A stretch of 47,040 nucleotides of DNA from Aggregatilineales bacterium (GTDB taxonomy: Bacteria; Chloroflexota; Anaerolineae; Aggregatilineales; Ch27), in contig JARKOQ010000192.1 in the NCBI GenBank assembly GCA_029976005.1, forward strand, positions 1 through 47,040, written 5' to 3'. The position numbers and the translations under genes were made by a program. The notes under the pieces are model-generated. The model had not been told where the DNA came from. It searched no databases and saw nothing but the letters and a program-made list of their open reading frames with translations. Each line of letters starts with the position of its first letter. Within the stretch, counting starts at the first letter, position 1. Below, in pieces: positions 8,329 to 16,318 of this stretch.

Positions 8329-11022
8329 TTATCCGCCCGCCGCCCAACGTGCCAGGTCGTCCGGCACCGCGGCCTGCCGCGTGCCGGAAGCCTGCAAGCG
8401 CTCCAGGCGGGTCTGCGCGCGCCGCAGCCAGCGCGGGCGCTCCTCGTCCGGGATCAGGGTATTGGCTTCCTCCAGCAGGCGCACCGCCAGTGCAACCTGC
8501 GGCGCGTCGTCCATCAGCAGGCGTCCCAGGACGTCCAGATAGCGCACCTGCCAGACCACCTCGGCCGTCCGGTAAGCCAGATCAAGCGCCTGGCGATAGT
8601 AAGCCAGCAGGCCATCCCGATCGCCCCGTCCCTGGGCCGTGTAGGCCAGGTTGGCAAGCTGGCGCTCCTCCTCCTCGCTGTCGCCGGACTGGCGCGCGAT
8701 TGCCAGCGCCTGCTGATGATGCTGCTCGGCCTCCTGCCACAGGCCGAGCTGGCCGTAAGCCAGCCCCAGGTTGCCCAGCACCCGGCCCTGGAAATCGACC
8801 CGCCCGGTGCGCCGGAAGTTCTCCAGCGCGCCGCCGAGCATATCAATCGCGCCGGGATAGTTGCCGGTATCCAGATAGGCGCTGCCGAGCTTGGTCTGGA
8901 CAATCCCCAGGCGCAGGGCGTCGCCCGATTCCTGCAAGACTCCGATCGCCTCCTGGTAGGTCGCGGTCGCGCTCTCGGTCTCCCCAAGCTCCAGCCGGAT
9001 GTCGCCCAGCAGAGCCAGCAAATGGCCGTGCCGGTCGGGGACTTCATGCTCGGCCGCCAGATTTTCGGCCCGAGTCGCATAGGTGATCGCCTGTTCGAGG
9101 TCGCCTTCTTCCAGGGTCAGGTCGGCCAGCGCTTCGAGCGAGGACAGCATGCCGTCCGGCTCCCGAAGGTACTCATACACCTCCAGCGCCTGCTGGAGCG
9201 CCTCGCGCGCCTCCCCCAATCGACCCTGGCGCAGCAAGGCGCGCCCCAGCCGGAGCAGGATCGGCGCAGCCTGGGCATATTCCTGCGCGTCCAGGGTCTG
9301 CTCGGCGGCCGCGTAGAGTGCGTCCACGTCCCCTTCGTCGCCGGGCAGCGCCGCCGGGGCCGGAGGCATAGCCTCGAAGGGAGCCACCGGCTCAGCCGGT
9401 GGAAGCTCGGGCGGCGGCGGCTCGACCGGCGCCGCCTCTTCCTCGGCGACCTCTTCCAGCCCGCCGGTCAGGCTTTCGGCCAGCTCCGGCTCGGCCACCA
9501 GGGAATAATCCATCGGCACGCCGTCGAGTACCTGGCCCTCGTCTGGCAGCAGGTCCATCAGATCAGGCTCCGCGACCGGCTCGGCCTCCAGGCTGAAGGC
9601 CGGAACAGATGGCGCGGCGTAGGCGTCCGGGACCGGCCGGTCGGCGGCCAGCGGCCGGAGGTGGGCGGTGTCGTAACTGGCGGGCGGGACTTCCGGCAGA
9701 GGCGGCGTGGCCGGGGCGGCCACGGGTGGCGCGGCCCGTGGGACACCCGATTCAAACAGCGGCATCTGCTCCACCGGGGCGCTGCCTGACTCCAACATGG
9801 CCTCGCCCAAGTCGTCCAGATGGTGGATTTCGTACCCGTAGCCCCCATCCGCGAAGGCCGCCTTCAGCGCGTGGCTGATCCGCTCAAGCGTGTCGATATC
9901 CCCGCGCCGGGCGGCATCTTCGCCGAGGCCAAGGACGTTGGTCATCTCGTCGACGAGATAGGCCCGCGCCTCGCGCGCGTCCCGCCCGTATTGTTCGGCG
10001 TAGGCCAGAATCCCATCCCGCACCCGGTTGAGCACCGGCTCCAGGCGTCCGGACTCTGTCAGCCACTGTCTGGCGAACTGGTGGATCGCCTCGTGAATCA
10101 GGTAAGTGCTGACCGGCCCCTGGGCCGGGACGCGCTGCGCCAGGCCGCGCGCGCCGAGCATGTCCATCACGTGCACGACCGTCTCCCCAGGGGCAAGGTG
10201 GGCGTATTCCAGCAAAATCGTCGTGGCCCGCCCGCCAAAAGTTGCCCCGATCGTCAGGATCATGCCTTGCAGCGCTTCGGGAAGCTGGTGGAAGATTGCC
10301 GCCAACCCCGGCAGATCGCTGGTGGGGGATGTCGCCAGCATCCCCAGGAACTCGCCAGGAGCGATCCCCTGAGCGCGCACGTGGCGCGCGGCCAGGACAA
10401 TCGCCAGGGGCAACCCGCCCAGCGCGCTGCACACCCCCTGAATGTCCGCGCGAGCCAGGGGCGACACGGTTTCCAGGCCGGCGGTGGCCATGAACAGCGC
10501 CACGCCATCGTCATCCCCCAGCCCACCGATCTCCAGCGGCGTCCAGGGGCCATTGCCCCCTTCCCGCCCGGTGAGAATTAGCGGCGACCCGCTCGCCACG
10601 CGGCGCACGAACTCGCGGGCCACGTCCAGGTCCAGCGCGCCATCCAGCACGATCAGCGGATGGTGGCCGCGCTCCAGCAGCCCGGCGGCCGCGTCCAGAT
10701 AGTCGAGCGGCCGGGCTGCATCGCCGATGCGGTAATCACCGTAAGCCCGCCCCAGACGCGCGATCAGTTGCTCCAGAGGATCATTATCGACCGGCCACCA
10801 CAGCACCCCGCCCTTGAACGTGGTGAAGGCGGTGGCAATCGTCGCCGCCAGGGCTGACTTGCCGCCGCCGCCCGGCCCATGCAGCAGGACGGCCGCCCCG
10901 ACCCGCATCTGGGCAAAGGTCTGCCCCAGGTCGCGGTTTCGCCCCACGATCCGGCGCGGCGGGATCACGGGCAGGCGCTGAGTCTCGTGAATAGGCGCCT
11001 CAGACGGCGTGAAATGTTCCAT
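8329..11022 (-). CDS. STAND-type NTPase with C-terminal TPR array
   Basis: An 897-residue predicted cytoplasmic signalling ATPase. The N-terminal part resembles NB-ARC/AP-ATPase modules: VGRNRDL (26-32), Walker A GPGGGGKS (49-56), a Walker B-like LIVLDG near 126, a sensor-like LILTGR near 152, and the GGLPLAI motif near 210. Residues about 330-430 are helical. A 130-residue Pro/Ala/Glu-rich linker (about 435-565) separates this from about eight tetratricopeptide-like repeats (about 570-870), for example NLGLAYGQLGLWQEAEQ. The family is built for switch-like signalling or scaffold assembly, and the TPRs would bind a partner. No effector domain (nuclease, TIR, protease) is fused. Regulator, scaffold and immune-sensor roles remain open. 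A promoter lies at 11068-11096. Confidence 0.82.
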   Translation of the reverse strand: MEHFTPSEAPIHETQRLPVIPPRRIVGRNRDLGQTFAQMRVGAAVLLHGPGGGGKSALAATIATAFTTFKGGVLWWPVDNDPLEQLIARLGRAYGDYRIGDAARPLDYLDAAAGLLERGHHPLIVLDGALDLDVAREFVRRVASGSPLILTGREGGNGPWTPLEIGGLGDDDGVALFMATAGLETVSPLARADIQGVCSALGGLPLAIVLAARHVRAQGIAPGEFLGMLATSPTSDLPGLAAIFHQLPEALQGMILTIGATFGGRATTILLEYAHLAPGETVVHVMDMLGARGLAQRVPAQGPVSTYLIHEAIHQFARQWLTESGRLEPVLNRVRDGILAYAEQYGRDAREARAYLVDEMTNVLGLGEDAARRGDIDTLERISHALKAAFADGGYGYEIHHLDDLGEAMLESGSAPVEQMPLFESGVPRAAPPVAAPATPPLPEVPPASYDTAHLRPLAADRPVPDAYAAPSVPAFSLEAEPVAEPDLMDLLPDEGQVLDGVPMDYSLVAEPELAESLTGGLEEVAEEEAAPVEPPPPELPPAEPVAPFEAMPPAPAALPGDEGDVDALYAAAEQTLDAQEYAQAAPILLRLGRALLRQGRLGEAREALQQALEVYEYLREPDGMLSSLEALADLTLEEGDLEQAITYATRAENLAAEHEVPDRHGHLLALLGDIRLELGETESATATYQEAIGVLQESGDALRLGIVQTKLGSAYLDTGNYPGAIDMLGGALENFRRTGRVDFQGRVLGNLGLAYGQLGLWQEAEQHHQQALAIARQSGDSEEEERQLANLAYTAQGRGDRDGLLAYYRQALDLAYRTAEVVWQVRYLDVLGRLLMDDAPQVALAVRLLEEANTLIPDEERPRWLRRAQTRLERLQASGTRQAAVPDDLARWAAGG

Positions 11023-11067
11023 ACCGATTCATCCGTTGGTTTTTCAAGAAAGCCCTCGCGTACTGGC

Positions 11068-11096
11068 AGTATAACAGACAGCCCATCGTGTGCGAA
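11068..11096 (-). promoter_or_regulatory. Promoter of the STAND NTPase gene
   Basis: On the minus strand, TTCGCA (11096-11091) and TATACT (11073-11068) are separated by 17 bp, about 45 bp ahead of the ATG at 11022. The -10 is good and the -35 is weak. Confidence 0.45.
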
Positions 11097-11221
11097 AGCC
11101 ATTGCAGGCTCAATCGGCCAGGCCGCCATTGTGCGGGCGAGACGCATTCGATCGAGTACAATAGCCCTGGGCGGCGCCAACCGCCCCACATCCGCGATTC
11201 ATCGAAAGCTGACGCAGACTC

Positions 11222-11977
11222 ATGACCCGATACGATTCGACCCGCGAAGCCTGGCAAGACATCTGGGATGCCGCCAGCGTCGAGACCGAGCTGCGGGAAC
11301 TGGACTACGCGCGCTCCCGCGAGACGATGAACACTTACATCCCGTATCTCCCCCCCCAGGGCAAAATCCTGGAGGCCGGCTGCGGACTGTGCGCCACGCT
11401 GATCTACCTCCAGCGCCAGGGATTCCGCGTCTACGGCCTGGACTACGCCGTCAACGCGCTTCAAAAAGCCCTGGCCCACACACCGGGCCTCCGCCTGCAA
11501 GGCGGTGACGTGCACGCCCTGCCCTACGCCAACGGCTCGCTGGATGCCTATCTTTCGTTTGGCGTCCTGGAGCACTTCGAGCACGGCATGCAGCCGGGCC
11601 TGAAGGAAGCGGCCCGCGTCCTCCGTCCGGGCGGCATCCTGGTGCTGACGATTCCCTATCCAAACATCGTCTGGAGGCTCGTCCAATGGCGGCGCAAGCG
11701 CAGCGGACAGGGTACGCTCACCGATGATGATTTCTACGAAAGCACCTACACCCAGCACGACCTCGTCCGCGAAGCGACCGAGGCCGGTTTCGAGGTGCTC
11801 ACCGTCAAGCCGACGAGCCAGGCCTTCACGCTGTGGGGGCTGGGCGGCCCCTTCCGCGCGCCGGGTTACTACCAGACCTCGCCGCTGGCGGACCGGCTGG
11901 GCAGCCTCCTCAAGGCAATCGCGCCCTGGCCTTTCTGCTTCAGCACCCTGCTGATCGGGCGCAAGCGCCTCGACTAG
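11222..11977 (+). CDS. Class I SAM-dependent methyltransferase
   Basis: A 251-residue cytoplasmic methyltransferase of the Methyltransf_11/25 type. Motif I is ILEAGCGLCATL (about 54-65), followed by the acidic SAM-ribose contact VYGLDYA (about 77), GGDVHALPYANGSLD (motif II region, near 98-112), and YLSFGVLEHFE (motif III, near 115). The C-terminal 90 residues vary within the family and decide the substrate, which I cannot name. No clear ribosome-binding site precedes the ATG. A TACAAT at 11157-11162 may be the -10, but I find no matching -35. The stop codon overlaps that of the convergent SH3b lipoprotein gene by 4 bp. Confidence 0.88.
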   Translation: MTRYDSTREAWQDIWDAASVETELRELDYARSRETMNTYIPYLPPQGKILEAGCGLCATLIYLQRQGFRVYGLDYAVNALQKALAHTPGLRLQGGDVHALPYANGSLDAYLSFGVLEHFEHGMQPGLKEAARVLRPGGILVLTIPYPNIVWRLVQWRRKRSGQGTLTDDDFYESTYTQHDLVREATEAGFEVLTVKPTSQAFTLWGLGGPFRAPGYYQTSPLADRLGSLLKAIAPWPFCFSTLLIGRKRLD

Positions 11978-13500
11978 CCGGCCGGACAGGGCAAAATCTC
12001 GACCACGACCTCGCCCAGCACCCACCCGCGAATCTCGCCCTGGCCGGCCCGGTCAACCGTCACCTGATACCAGCGCCGGCCCTGAGCGTCCGCCTCGATG
12101 CGCCGGACCTGCATGGCGGTGCCCATCTCGGCCGACCACACGATTGGGGCCGTGAGGGAAGCCTGCTGGCGGACATTCACCCCGACTTCATTCTGGACGA
12201 ACACCCAGCACAGGCTTTCAGGCGTTGGAGTCGGGGTGACGGTCGGAGTCTCGGTTGGTGACGCGGTTGCCGTCGGTGAGTTAGTGACCGTTGGCGTCAG
12301 AGTGGCCGTGAGCGTGAAAGTCGCTGTCGGAGTTCGGGTTGGCGAGGGAGACAGAGTCGCCGATGGGGATGGGGTCATCGACGAAGTAGGGGTTGGGGTG
12401 AAGGTTGCAGTAGGGGAGGGAGGCACGGCGGTCGGAGCCTGGAGCGTGTCGATCAGGGCGGCCTGGGTGCCCAGGCGCAGGGTCAGGTCCGCGATCCGTG
12501 TGGTTTGAAAATCTGCCTGCTCGGTGAGCGCGGCCACGAGCGCTGCATTCTCGGCCAGGATCGCCCCCGCGCCTTCCGTCGCCAGCGCCCGCAGACGATC
12601 GCGATCCGCCGCCGTCGTTGCCAGGTCATTGGCGCGGGCGACCAAATCCGCATCCCGCCCGGCGATATCGGTCGCGTATTGCCCGGCCTGGGCCGTGAGC
12701 GCGGGCGGCCCATTCACCCGCGCCGCCGCCACGACCTGCGCCAGGGCGGTCGCCGTGCCAAGCGCCGCGTCCCGGTCTTGCAGCGCCCCCTGCAAGTCCC
12801 CCGCCAGCGCCGTCAGGGACAGCTCCAGGCTGGCGTCGATGGCGTCCGCGTCGAGCGCCTGGCGGGTCGCCGTCAGGCTGATCTGGTCGCGCTCGGCCAC
12901 CGCAAGGGCCAGCGCCTCGGATTGGACGGCCAGCGTGCCGTTCAGCCCGGCGACCTCGGTCGCCTGAGCGCCCGCATCCAGCGTCGCGGCGGACTGCCAG
13001 CCCGCGATGTCGGTCGCCAGATCGCCGATCGCCTGGGTCGCGGTCGCCGCGAAAAAGGCCTGCCCGGCCGCGGCCGTCGCCAGCATCCGGCCGCCCGCCT
13101 CGATTGTCGCCTGCTGGATGGCGAGGTCGGTCGCCGCGATGGACTCGGCCTGCCGGACCGCACCGGCCCGCATGATGGCCTCGATGCTGCGGGCCGTGCC
13201 AACCGCCTGAGTCACCGCCTCCTGCACCGCCTGGGCCTGGAGGGTCGCCCCCGCGCCAAGCAGGGCATTGGTGGTCGCCACCGCCTGGCGCGGCCACGCC
13301 GTCAGGGTGGCCCGCGCTTCGGCAATCTGAGTCTGCGCCCCTCCCAGGGAATCGGCCTGCACCGTCAGGCGCACCGCCTGATCGTCCAGCGATATCGACT
13401 GGGCCGTCAGAGTCACCGGCACACTCTGATCGCTACAGGCTGTCATCGACAGCAACACCAGCGCCATCAGCGCCACACGCCGCCCCCAAGCGTGAGCCAT
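11974..13500 (-). CDS. Lysine-free, Ala-rich coiled-coil lipoprotein with C-terminal SH3b domain
   Basis: A 508-residue exported protein of unknown function. The start at 13500 gives a lipoprotein signal peptide with lipobox LSMTAC (Cys20); a longer upstream frame to 13587 lacks a plausible start. Residues 25-350 are alpha-helical, very rich in Ala, Thr, Gln and Asp, with irregular heptad-like repetition. A Thr/Pro/Ser linker follows (about 355-430). The last 80 residues form an SH3_3/SH3b-like module (VNVRQQ, WYQVTVD, GWVLGE), which in relatives binds cell-wall peptides. I can find no lysine in the mature or precursor sequence. A role as a long stalk between membrane and wall is inferred. 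Promoter at 13545-13573. Confidence 0.75.
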   Translation of the reverse strand: MAHAWGRRVALMALVLLSMTACSDQSVPVTLTAQSISLDDQAVRLTVQADSLGGAQTQIAEARATLTAWPRQAVATTNALLGAGATLQAQAVQEAVTQAVGTARSIEAIMRAGAVRQAESIAATDLAIQQATIEAGGRMLATAAAGQAFFAATATQAIGDLATDIAGWQSAATLDAGAQATEVAGLNGTLAVQSEALALAVAERDQISLTATRQALDADAIDASLELSLTALAGDLQGALQDRDAALGTATALAQVVAAARVNGPPALTAQAGQYATDIAGRDADLVARANDLATTAADRDRLRALATEGAGAILAENAALVAALTEQADFQTTRIADLTLRLGTQAALIDTLQAPTAVPPSPTATFTPTPTSSMTPSPSATLSPSPTRTPTATFTLTATLTPTVTNSPTATASPTETPTVTPTPTPESLCWVFVQNEVGVNVRQQASLTAPIVWSAEMGTAMQVRRIEADAQGRRWYQVTVDRAGQGEIRGWVLGEVVVEILPCPAG

Positions 13501-13544
13501 GATCGTGCCCCTTGGTTGGACCTGCCAGGCAGTGAACTGCGGAC

Positions 13545-13573
13545 ACTGTAGCCCGGAAGGCTCAAAAACACAA
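13545..13573 (-). promoter_or_regulatory. Promoter of the SH3b lipoprotein gene
   Basis: Minus-strand TTGTGT (13573-13568), 17-bp spacer, TACAGT (13550-13545), ending about 45 bp before the ATG at 13500. The -35 lies in the T-rich tail of the terminator of the upstream maoC-like gene, so the two elements abut. Confidence 0.5.
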
Positions 13574-13600
13574 AACCGCCCGGCCATCCATCAGCCGGGC
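13573..13600 (-). terminator. Terminator after the MaoC-like gene
   Basis: Minus-strand stem GCCCGGC / GCCGGGC (13600-13594 and 13584-13578) followed by a T-rich run. It begins about 10 bp after the MaoC-like stop at 13611. Confidence 0.7.
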
Positions 13601-13610
13601 AGCACCAGGT

Positions 13611-14087
13611 TCAAACGCCCTCCGCGTCGCCGGGCAGGGCGGCCTCGCGGCTGCGGACGAGCAGCGTCCACGTCCCGCGCTGGGCCACGGTCCCATCCTG
13701 TTTGATGACCTTCACGTCCAGGCCCACCTTCCCCCCACCCAACCGGCGCATCAGCTTCAGATCGCTGATGGTGAGCGTGCAGTGGATCGTCTCGCCGATG
13801 TAGATCGGCGCGCTGTACTTCCATTCCAGGCTCAGAAAGGCCATGACGGTGTCTTCGAGGAAGCCCGCCTGATAGCTCATGCCGGTGGCGATGCTCAGGC
13901 CCAGCGCCCCGTGGGAAATCCGCTGGCCGTATTCGGTGCGCGACGCGAACGCGGCGTCGACGTGAATCGGATTGTAGTCGCCCGACAGCCCGGCGAAGTT
14001 GACCACGTCGGCCTCGGTGATCGTCCGGCCCTTCGTGGACAGGGTCTGCCCCAGTTCCAGATCCTCGAAATAGAGTCCCTTTGCCAT
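13611..14087 (-). CDS. MaoC-like hotdog-fold dehydratase
   Basis: A 158-residue single hotdog domain of the MaoC/(R)-specific enoyl-CoA hydratase type. The active-site signature is present as DVVNFAGLSGDYNPIHVD (about 25-42), which contains the catalytic Asp and His and is followed by the AFAS segment. The 2-enoyl-CoA hydratase chemistry is known for the family; the actual substrate is not readable here. ATG 14087 is chosen because the residues upstream of it in the longer frame (to 14243) look untranslated and contain a promoter (14125-14153). The gene stands alone, divergent from the cyclophilin gene. Confidence 0.85.
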   Translation of the reverse strand: MAKGLYFEDLELGQTLSTKGRTITEADVVNFAGLSGDYNPIHVDAAFASRTEYGQRISHGALGLSIATGMSYQAGFLEDTVMAFLSLEWKYSAPIYIGETIHCTLTISDLKLMRRLGGGKVGLDVKVIKQDGTVAQRGTWTLLVRSREAALPGDAEGV

Positions 14088-14124
14088 TCGCGCGCGCTCC
14101 CCGTCAATCGAACACAGACCGGCG

Positions 14125-14153
14125 ATTGTAGCGCCGCCCGATCGGGGCAGCAA
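14125..14153 (-). promoter_or_regulatory. Promoter of the MaoC-like gene
   Basis: Minus-strand TTGCTG (14153-14148), 17 bp, TACAAT (14130-14125). A plus-strand TACAAT lies at 14171-14176 and may be the -10 of the divergent cyclophilin gene, though no good -35 is seen for that one. Confidence 0.6.
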
Positions 14154-14241
14154 CAATCGCCGGGAGGCTGTACAATACGGATGTATGTTGCTCCACCATG
14201 TCGATTCGGCCGATTGAATTCCCAACCAGGAGTGCGTTTGC

Positions 14242-14751
14242 ATGGCGAAGACCTATAGTACCCCTCCCCAAATGAGAATCGATCCGTCCCGGAGTTATAC
14301 CGCCATCTTCCATACCGAGAAGGGCGATGTGACCATCCAGCTCTTCGCGGACAAAGCGCCCCGCACCGTCAACAATTTTGTTTTTTTGGCAAAGGAAGGC
14401 TTTTACGACGGAACGACCTTTCACCGGGTGATTGAGAACTTCATGGTTCAGGGTGGTTGTCCTCACGGCACGGGCACGGGCGGTCCGGGCTATAAGTTCG
14501 AGGACGAGCCGGGCGCGCTGGCCCTCAAGCACGACGGCCCCGGCGTGTTGAGCATGGCCAACGCCGGCCCCAACACCAACGGGAGCCAGTTCTTCATCAC
14601 CCACGTGGCGACGCCCTGGCTGAACGGCAAACACGCCGTTTTTGGCAAGGTCACGGCCGGGATGGACGTCGTGATGAGCATCCGCATCCGCGACCCGCGC
14701 GAAAGCGCGCCGGGGGACCGGCTGAATTCGGTGGAAATCGTCGAGGGTTAG
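14242..14751 (+). CDS. Cyclophilin-type peptidyl-prolyl cis-trans isomerase
   Basis: Catalyses proline isomerisation during protein folding. The 169-residue protein is a single cyclophilin domain with no signal peptide, so it is cytoplasmic. Family landmarks: [38 protein letters not shown] (catalytic Arg in FHRV), the [11 protein letters not shown] segment lining the pocket, and FGKV. The usual Trp of large eukaryotic cyclophilins is replaced, as is common in bacterial forms. Start ATG 14242 has GGAG about 9 bp upstream. The transcript ends in the hairpin at 14772-14801. Confidence 0.95.
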   Translation: MAKTYSTPPQMRIDPSRSYTAIFHTEKGDVTIQLFADKAPRTVNNFVFLAKEGFYDGTTFHRVIENFMVQGGCPHGTGTGGPGYKFEDEPGALALKHDGPGVLSMANAGPNTNGSQFFITHVATPWLNGKHAVFGKVTAGMDVVMSIRIRDPRESAPGDRLNSVEIVEG

Positions 14752-14771
14752 GCACGCAGTTCCTGAAAACG

Positions 14772-14804
14772 AAGCCGCCTCTCTGAAAAGAGAGGCGGCT
14801 TTCG
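14772..14804 (+). terminator. Terminator after the cyclophilin gene
   Basis: A perfect 13-bp stem (14772-14784 / 14789-14801) with a GAAA tetraloop, followed by TTTCG. It also lies just downstream of tRNA-Val on the other strand and could serve that transcript. Confidence 0.85.
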
Positions 14805-14806
14805 TG

Positions 14807-14880
14807 TGGGACGTAGAAGACTTGAACTTCTGACCTCTCGGATGTCAACCGAGTGCTCTAGCCAACTGAGCTAACGCCCC
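14807..14880 (-). tRNA. tRNA-Val (anticodon GAC)
   Basis: A complete 74-nt cloverleaf on the minus strand. Acceptor GGGGCGT pairs with ACGTCCC including one G-U pair. The D-arm is TAGCTCAGTTGGCTAGAGC, and the anticodon stem CTCGG/CCGAG encloses loop TTGACAT, giving anticodon GAC (Val, codons GUC/GUU). The T-loop is TTCAAGT. CCA is not encoded. Confidence 0.93.
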
Positions 14881-14893
14881 GCAATTGATGGTT

Positions 14894-14922
14894 AGTATAC
14901 ACAACTCCGGCCGCTTTGACAA
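14894..14922 (-). promoter_or_regulatory. Promoter of tRNA-Val
   Basis: Minus-strand TTGTCA (14922-14917), 17 bp, TATACT (14899-14894), ending 14 bp before the tRNA 5' end. Confidence 0.8.
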
Positions 14923-14983
14923 GCCCGGAATCACGCGTCTGGCCAGGCCAATCGCCCCTGCTAGCAAGGCTGTGAATTAACCA

Positions 14984-15012
14984 TTGACAAGGCCGATCCC
15001 CCTGTGTATACT
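14984..15012 (+). promoter_or_regulatory. Consensus promoter of initiator tRNA
   Basis: Perfect -35 TTGACA (14984-14989), 17-bp spacer, TATACT (15007-15012), ending 12 bp before the tRNA. It is the closest match to sigma70 consensus in the window, as expected for a highly expressed RNA. Confidence 0.88.
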
Positions 15013-15024
15013 CCCTTTCAATGT

Positions 15025-15096
15025 TGCGGGGTAGAGCAGTGGCAGCTCGTCGGGCTCATAACCCGGAGGTCGCAGGTTCGAATCCTGCCCCCGCTA
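15025..15096 (+). tRNA. Initiator tRNA-fMet (anticodon CAT)
   Basis: A 72-nt cloverleaf with anticodon loop CTCATAA. Two features mark it as initiator rather than elongator: three consecutive G-C pairs in the anticodon stem (TCGGG / CCCGG) and an unpaired first acceptor position (T opposite T). The T-loop is TTCGAAT. CCA is not encoded. Confidence 0.93.
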
Positions 15097-15103
15097 CTCC
15101 CAG

Positions 15104-15133
15104 AACCGTCGGTCAGTCGACCGGCGGTTTTTC
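15104..15133 (+). terminator. Terminator after tRNA-fMet
   Basis: Stem arms 15104-15114 and 15119-15129 (one internal G-T pair), followed by a T5-CTTT tail. Confidence 0.85.
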
Positions 15134-15186
15134 TTTGCGTGGCTGAAGCGCCGCGCCGGTTCTAGTCTCACATAGCCACTATGCGC

Positions 15187-15192
15187 TATAAT
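15187..15192 (+). promoter_or_regulatory. -10 element of the NarL-type regulator gene
   Basis: TATAAT at 15187-15192, 60 bp before the ATG. No good -35 is found at 16-18 bp. The direct repeat ATAGCCAC (15172-15179 and 15212-15219) brackets it, which suggests an activator- or autoregulator-dependent promoter. Confidence 0.5.
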
Positions 15193-15251
15193 GTCACCAA
15201 AGAACATCAGGATAGCCACATAACCGACTCAACAAGGAAGGAACGTCGTCC

Positions 15252-15905
15252 ATGGCGGAACAGCGCATCATGATCGTCGATGACCACGAGGTCGTCCGGT
15301 TGGGGCTGAAGGACCTGCTGTCCCACCATCCGGGTCTGGAGATTGTGGCCGAAGCCCGCACCGCGAAAGAAGCCATCGAAAAGGCGGACATCCACAAACC
15401 CGACGTCATTCTGATGGACATCCGCCTGCCCGGCGCGAGTGGCATCGAAGCCTGCGCCGCCATCAAGCAGCAGAACCCCGATATCAAGGTCATCATGCTG
15501 ACCTCGTACGAAGAGGACGAGATGCTGTTCTCCGCCCTGCGTGCCGGAGCGGAAACCTACCTGCTCAAGCAGATCGACGGGCCGAGTCTGATCCAGGCCA
15601 TCGAGGCGGTAGGCCGCGACGAAGTCGTGCTCGACCCCAGCGTGACTAAGCGCGTCCTCGACGAGGTGCGCCGCGCCAAGCGCCAGGAAGAAGCCGAGGC
15701 CTTCGCCGACCTGACCGCCCAGGAGATGCAGGTGCTCAATCTGGTCTCCGAGGGCAAGACCAACCGCGAGATCGCCCAGGCGCTCTTTCTGGGGGAGGGC
15801 ACTGTGCGCAACTACGTCAGCAACATCCTCAGCAAGCTCAGCGTCTCCAACCGGGCCGAAGCCGCGGCTTATGCCGTCCAGCATCATCTCAAGGACTATC
15901 TATAG
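15252..15905 (+). CDS. NarL/FixJ-family response regulator
   Basis: A 217-residue two-domain transcription factor. Residues 5-122 are a receiver domain with acidic pair DD (10-11), phosphoacceptor Asp56 in LMDIRLP, and Lys in LLKQ near 106 (LLKQ instead of the usual KP motif). Residues about 148-212 are a LuxR-type helix-turn-helix: LTAQEMQVLNLVSEGKTNREIAQALFL, then TVRNYVSNILSKL. Ribosome-binding site GGAAGGA precedes ATG 15252. No histidine kinase is adjacent, so this is an orphan regulator. It ends in the strong terminator at 15926-15956. Confidence 0.95.
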   Translation: MAEQRIMIVDDHEVVRLGLKDLLSHHPGLEIVAEARTAKEAIEKADIHKPDVILMDIRLPGASGIEACAAIKQQNPDIKVIMLTSYEEDEMLFSALRAGAETYLLKQIDGPSLIQAIEAVGRDEVVLDPSVTKRVLDEVRRAKRQEEAEAFADLTAQEMQVLNLVSEGKTNREIAQALFLGEGTVRNYVSNILSKLSVSNRAEAAAYAVQHHLKDYL

Positions 15906-15925
15906 ATGCCCACCGTGCCCAGAAA

Positions 15926-15956
15926 AAAACGGCGAGAGGATGCCTCTCGCCGTTTT
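15926..15956. terminator. Terminator between convergent genes
   Basis: A perfect 14-bp stem (15926-15939 / 15943-15956) with a 3-nt loop and A/T arms on both ends. It can end both the NarL-type gene (+) and the DUF971 gene (-). Confidence 0.88.
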
Positions 15957-15979
15957 GATTCACCGCCAATCGCGCCCGG

Positions 15980-16309
15980 TCAGGGCTGCCCCTCAGGCGG
16001 GCAGAGCCGGTACAGGTAGTCCCAGGTATAAATCCCGGCGTCGTGGGCATCGTCCCAAACGAACTGGAGCGCGTAGTTGCCGACCAGCTCGACGCTCTGG
16101 ACGCCATAGCTGCGTTTGGGCGTGAGCGCCAGAATGTGTTCGGGGTCGTAGGCGCTGCCCATCCGCTCGTGGCCGCCCCGGCATTCCGCGCAGGGACAGG
16201 CTTCGCGCAGGTTGCTCAGGGGATAGACGCAGGCGCGCCCATCATTCCACCGAATACGCAGCTCCCCCACCGCCCGATCGAGATCGATATTTGCAGGACG
16301 AATCGTCAT
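15980..16309 (-). CDS. DUF971 / gamma-butyrobetaine hydroxylase-like N-terminal domain protein
   Basis: A 109-residue protein consisting only of the DUF971 domain, which is found alone in bacteria and as the N-terminal part of some dioxygenases. Visible signature: LRIRWNDGRACVYPLSNLREACPCAECR with a Cys-x-Cys-x-x-Cys cluster (38, 40, 43), then VGNYALQFVWDDAHDAGIYTWDYLYRLC. The cysteines plus conserved His/Asp suggest metal binding, and bacterial copies often sit near Fe-S genes, but no such genes are near here. ATG 16309 is preceded by GAGG. It lies 9 bp after the helix-hairpin-helix gene and is probably co-transcribed with it. Confidence 0.9.
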   Translation of the reverse strand: MTIRPANIDLDRAVGELRIRWNDGRACVYPLSNLREACPCAECRGGHERMGSAYDPEHILALTPKRSYGVQSVELVGNYALQFVWDDAHDAGIYTWDYLYRLCPPEGQP

Positions 16310-16318
16310 CTGCCTCGC

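Noticed and set aside
12225..12430. Apparent DNA repeat
   Set aside because: It is the Thr/Pro/Ser linker of the SH3b lipoprotein; repetition is at the protein level, not an array or mobile element.
14807..15096. tRNA genes as integration sites
   Set aside because: No integrase gene or duplicated tRNA 3' end was seen near any tRNA in the window.
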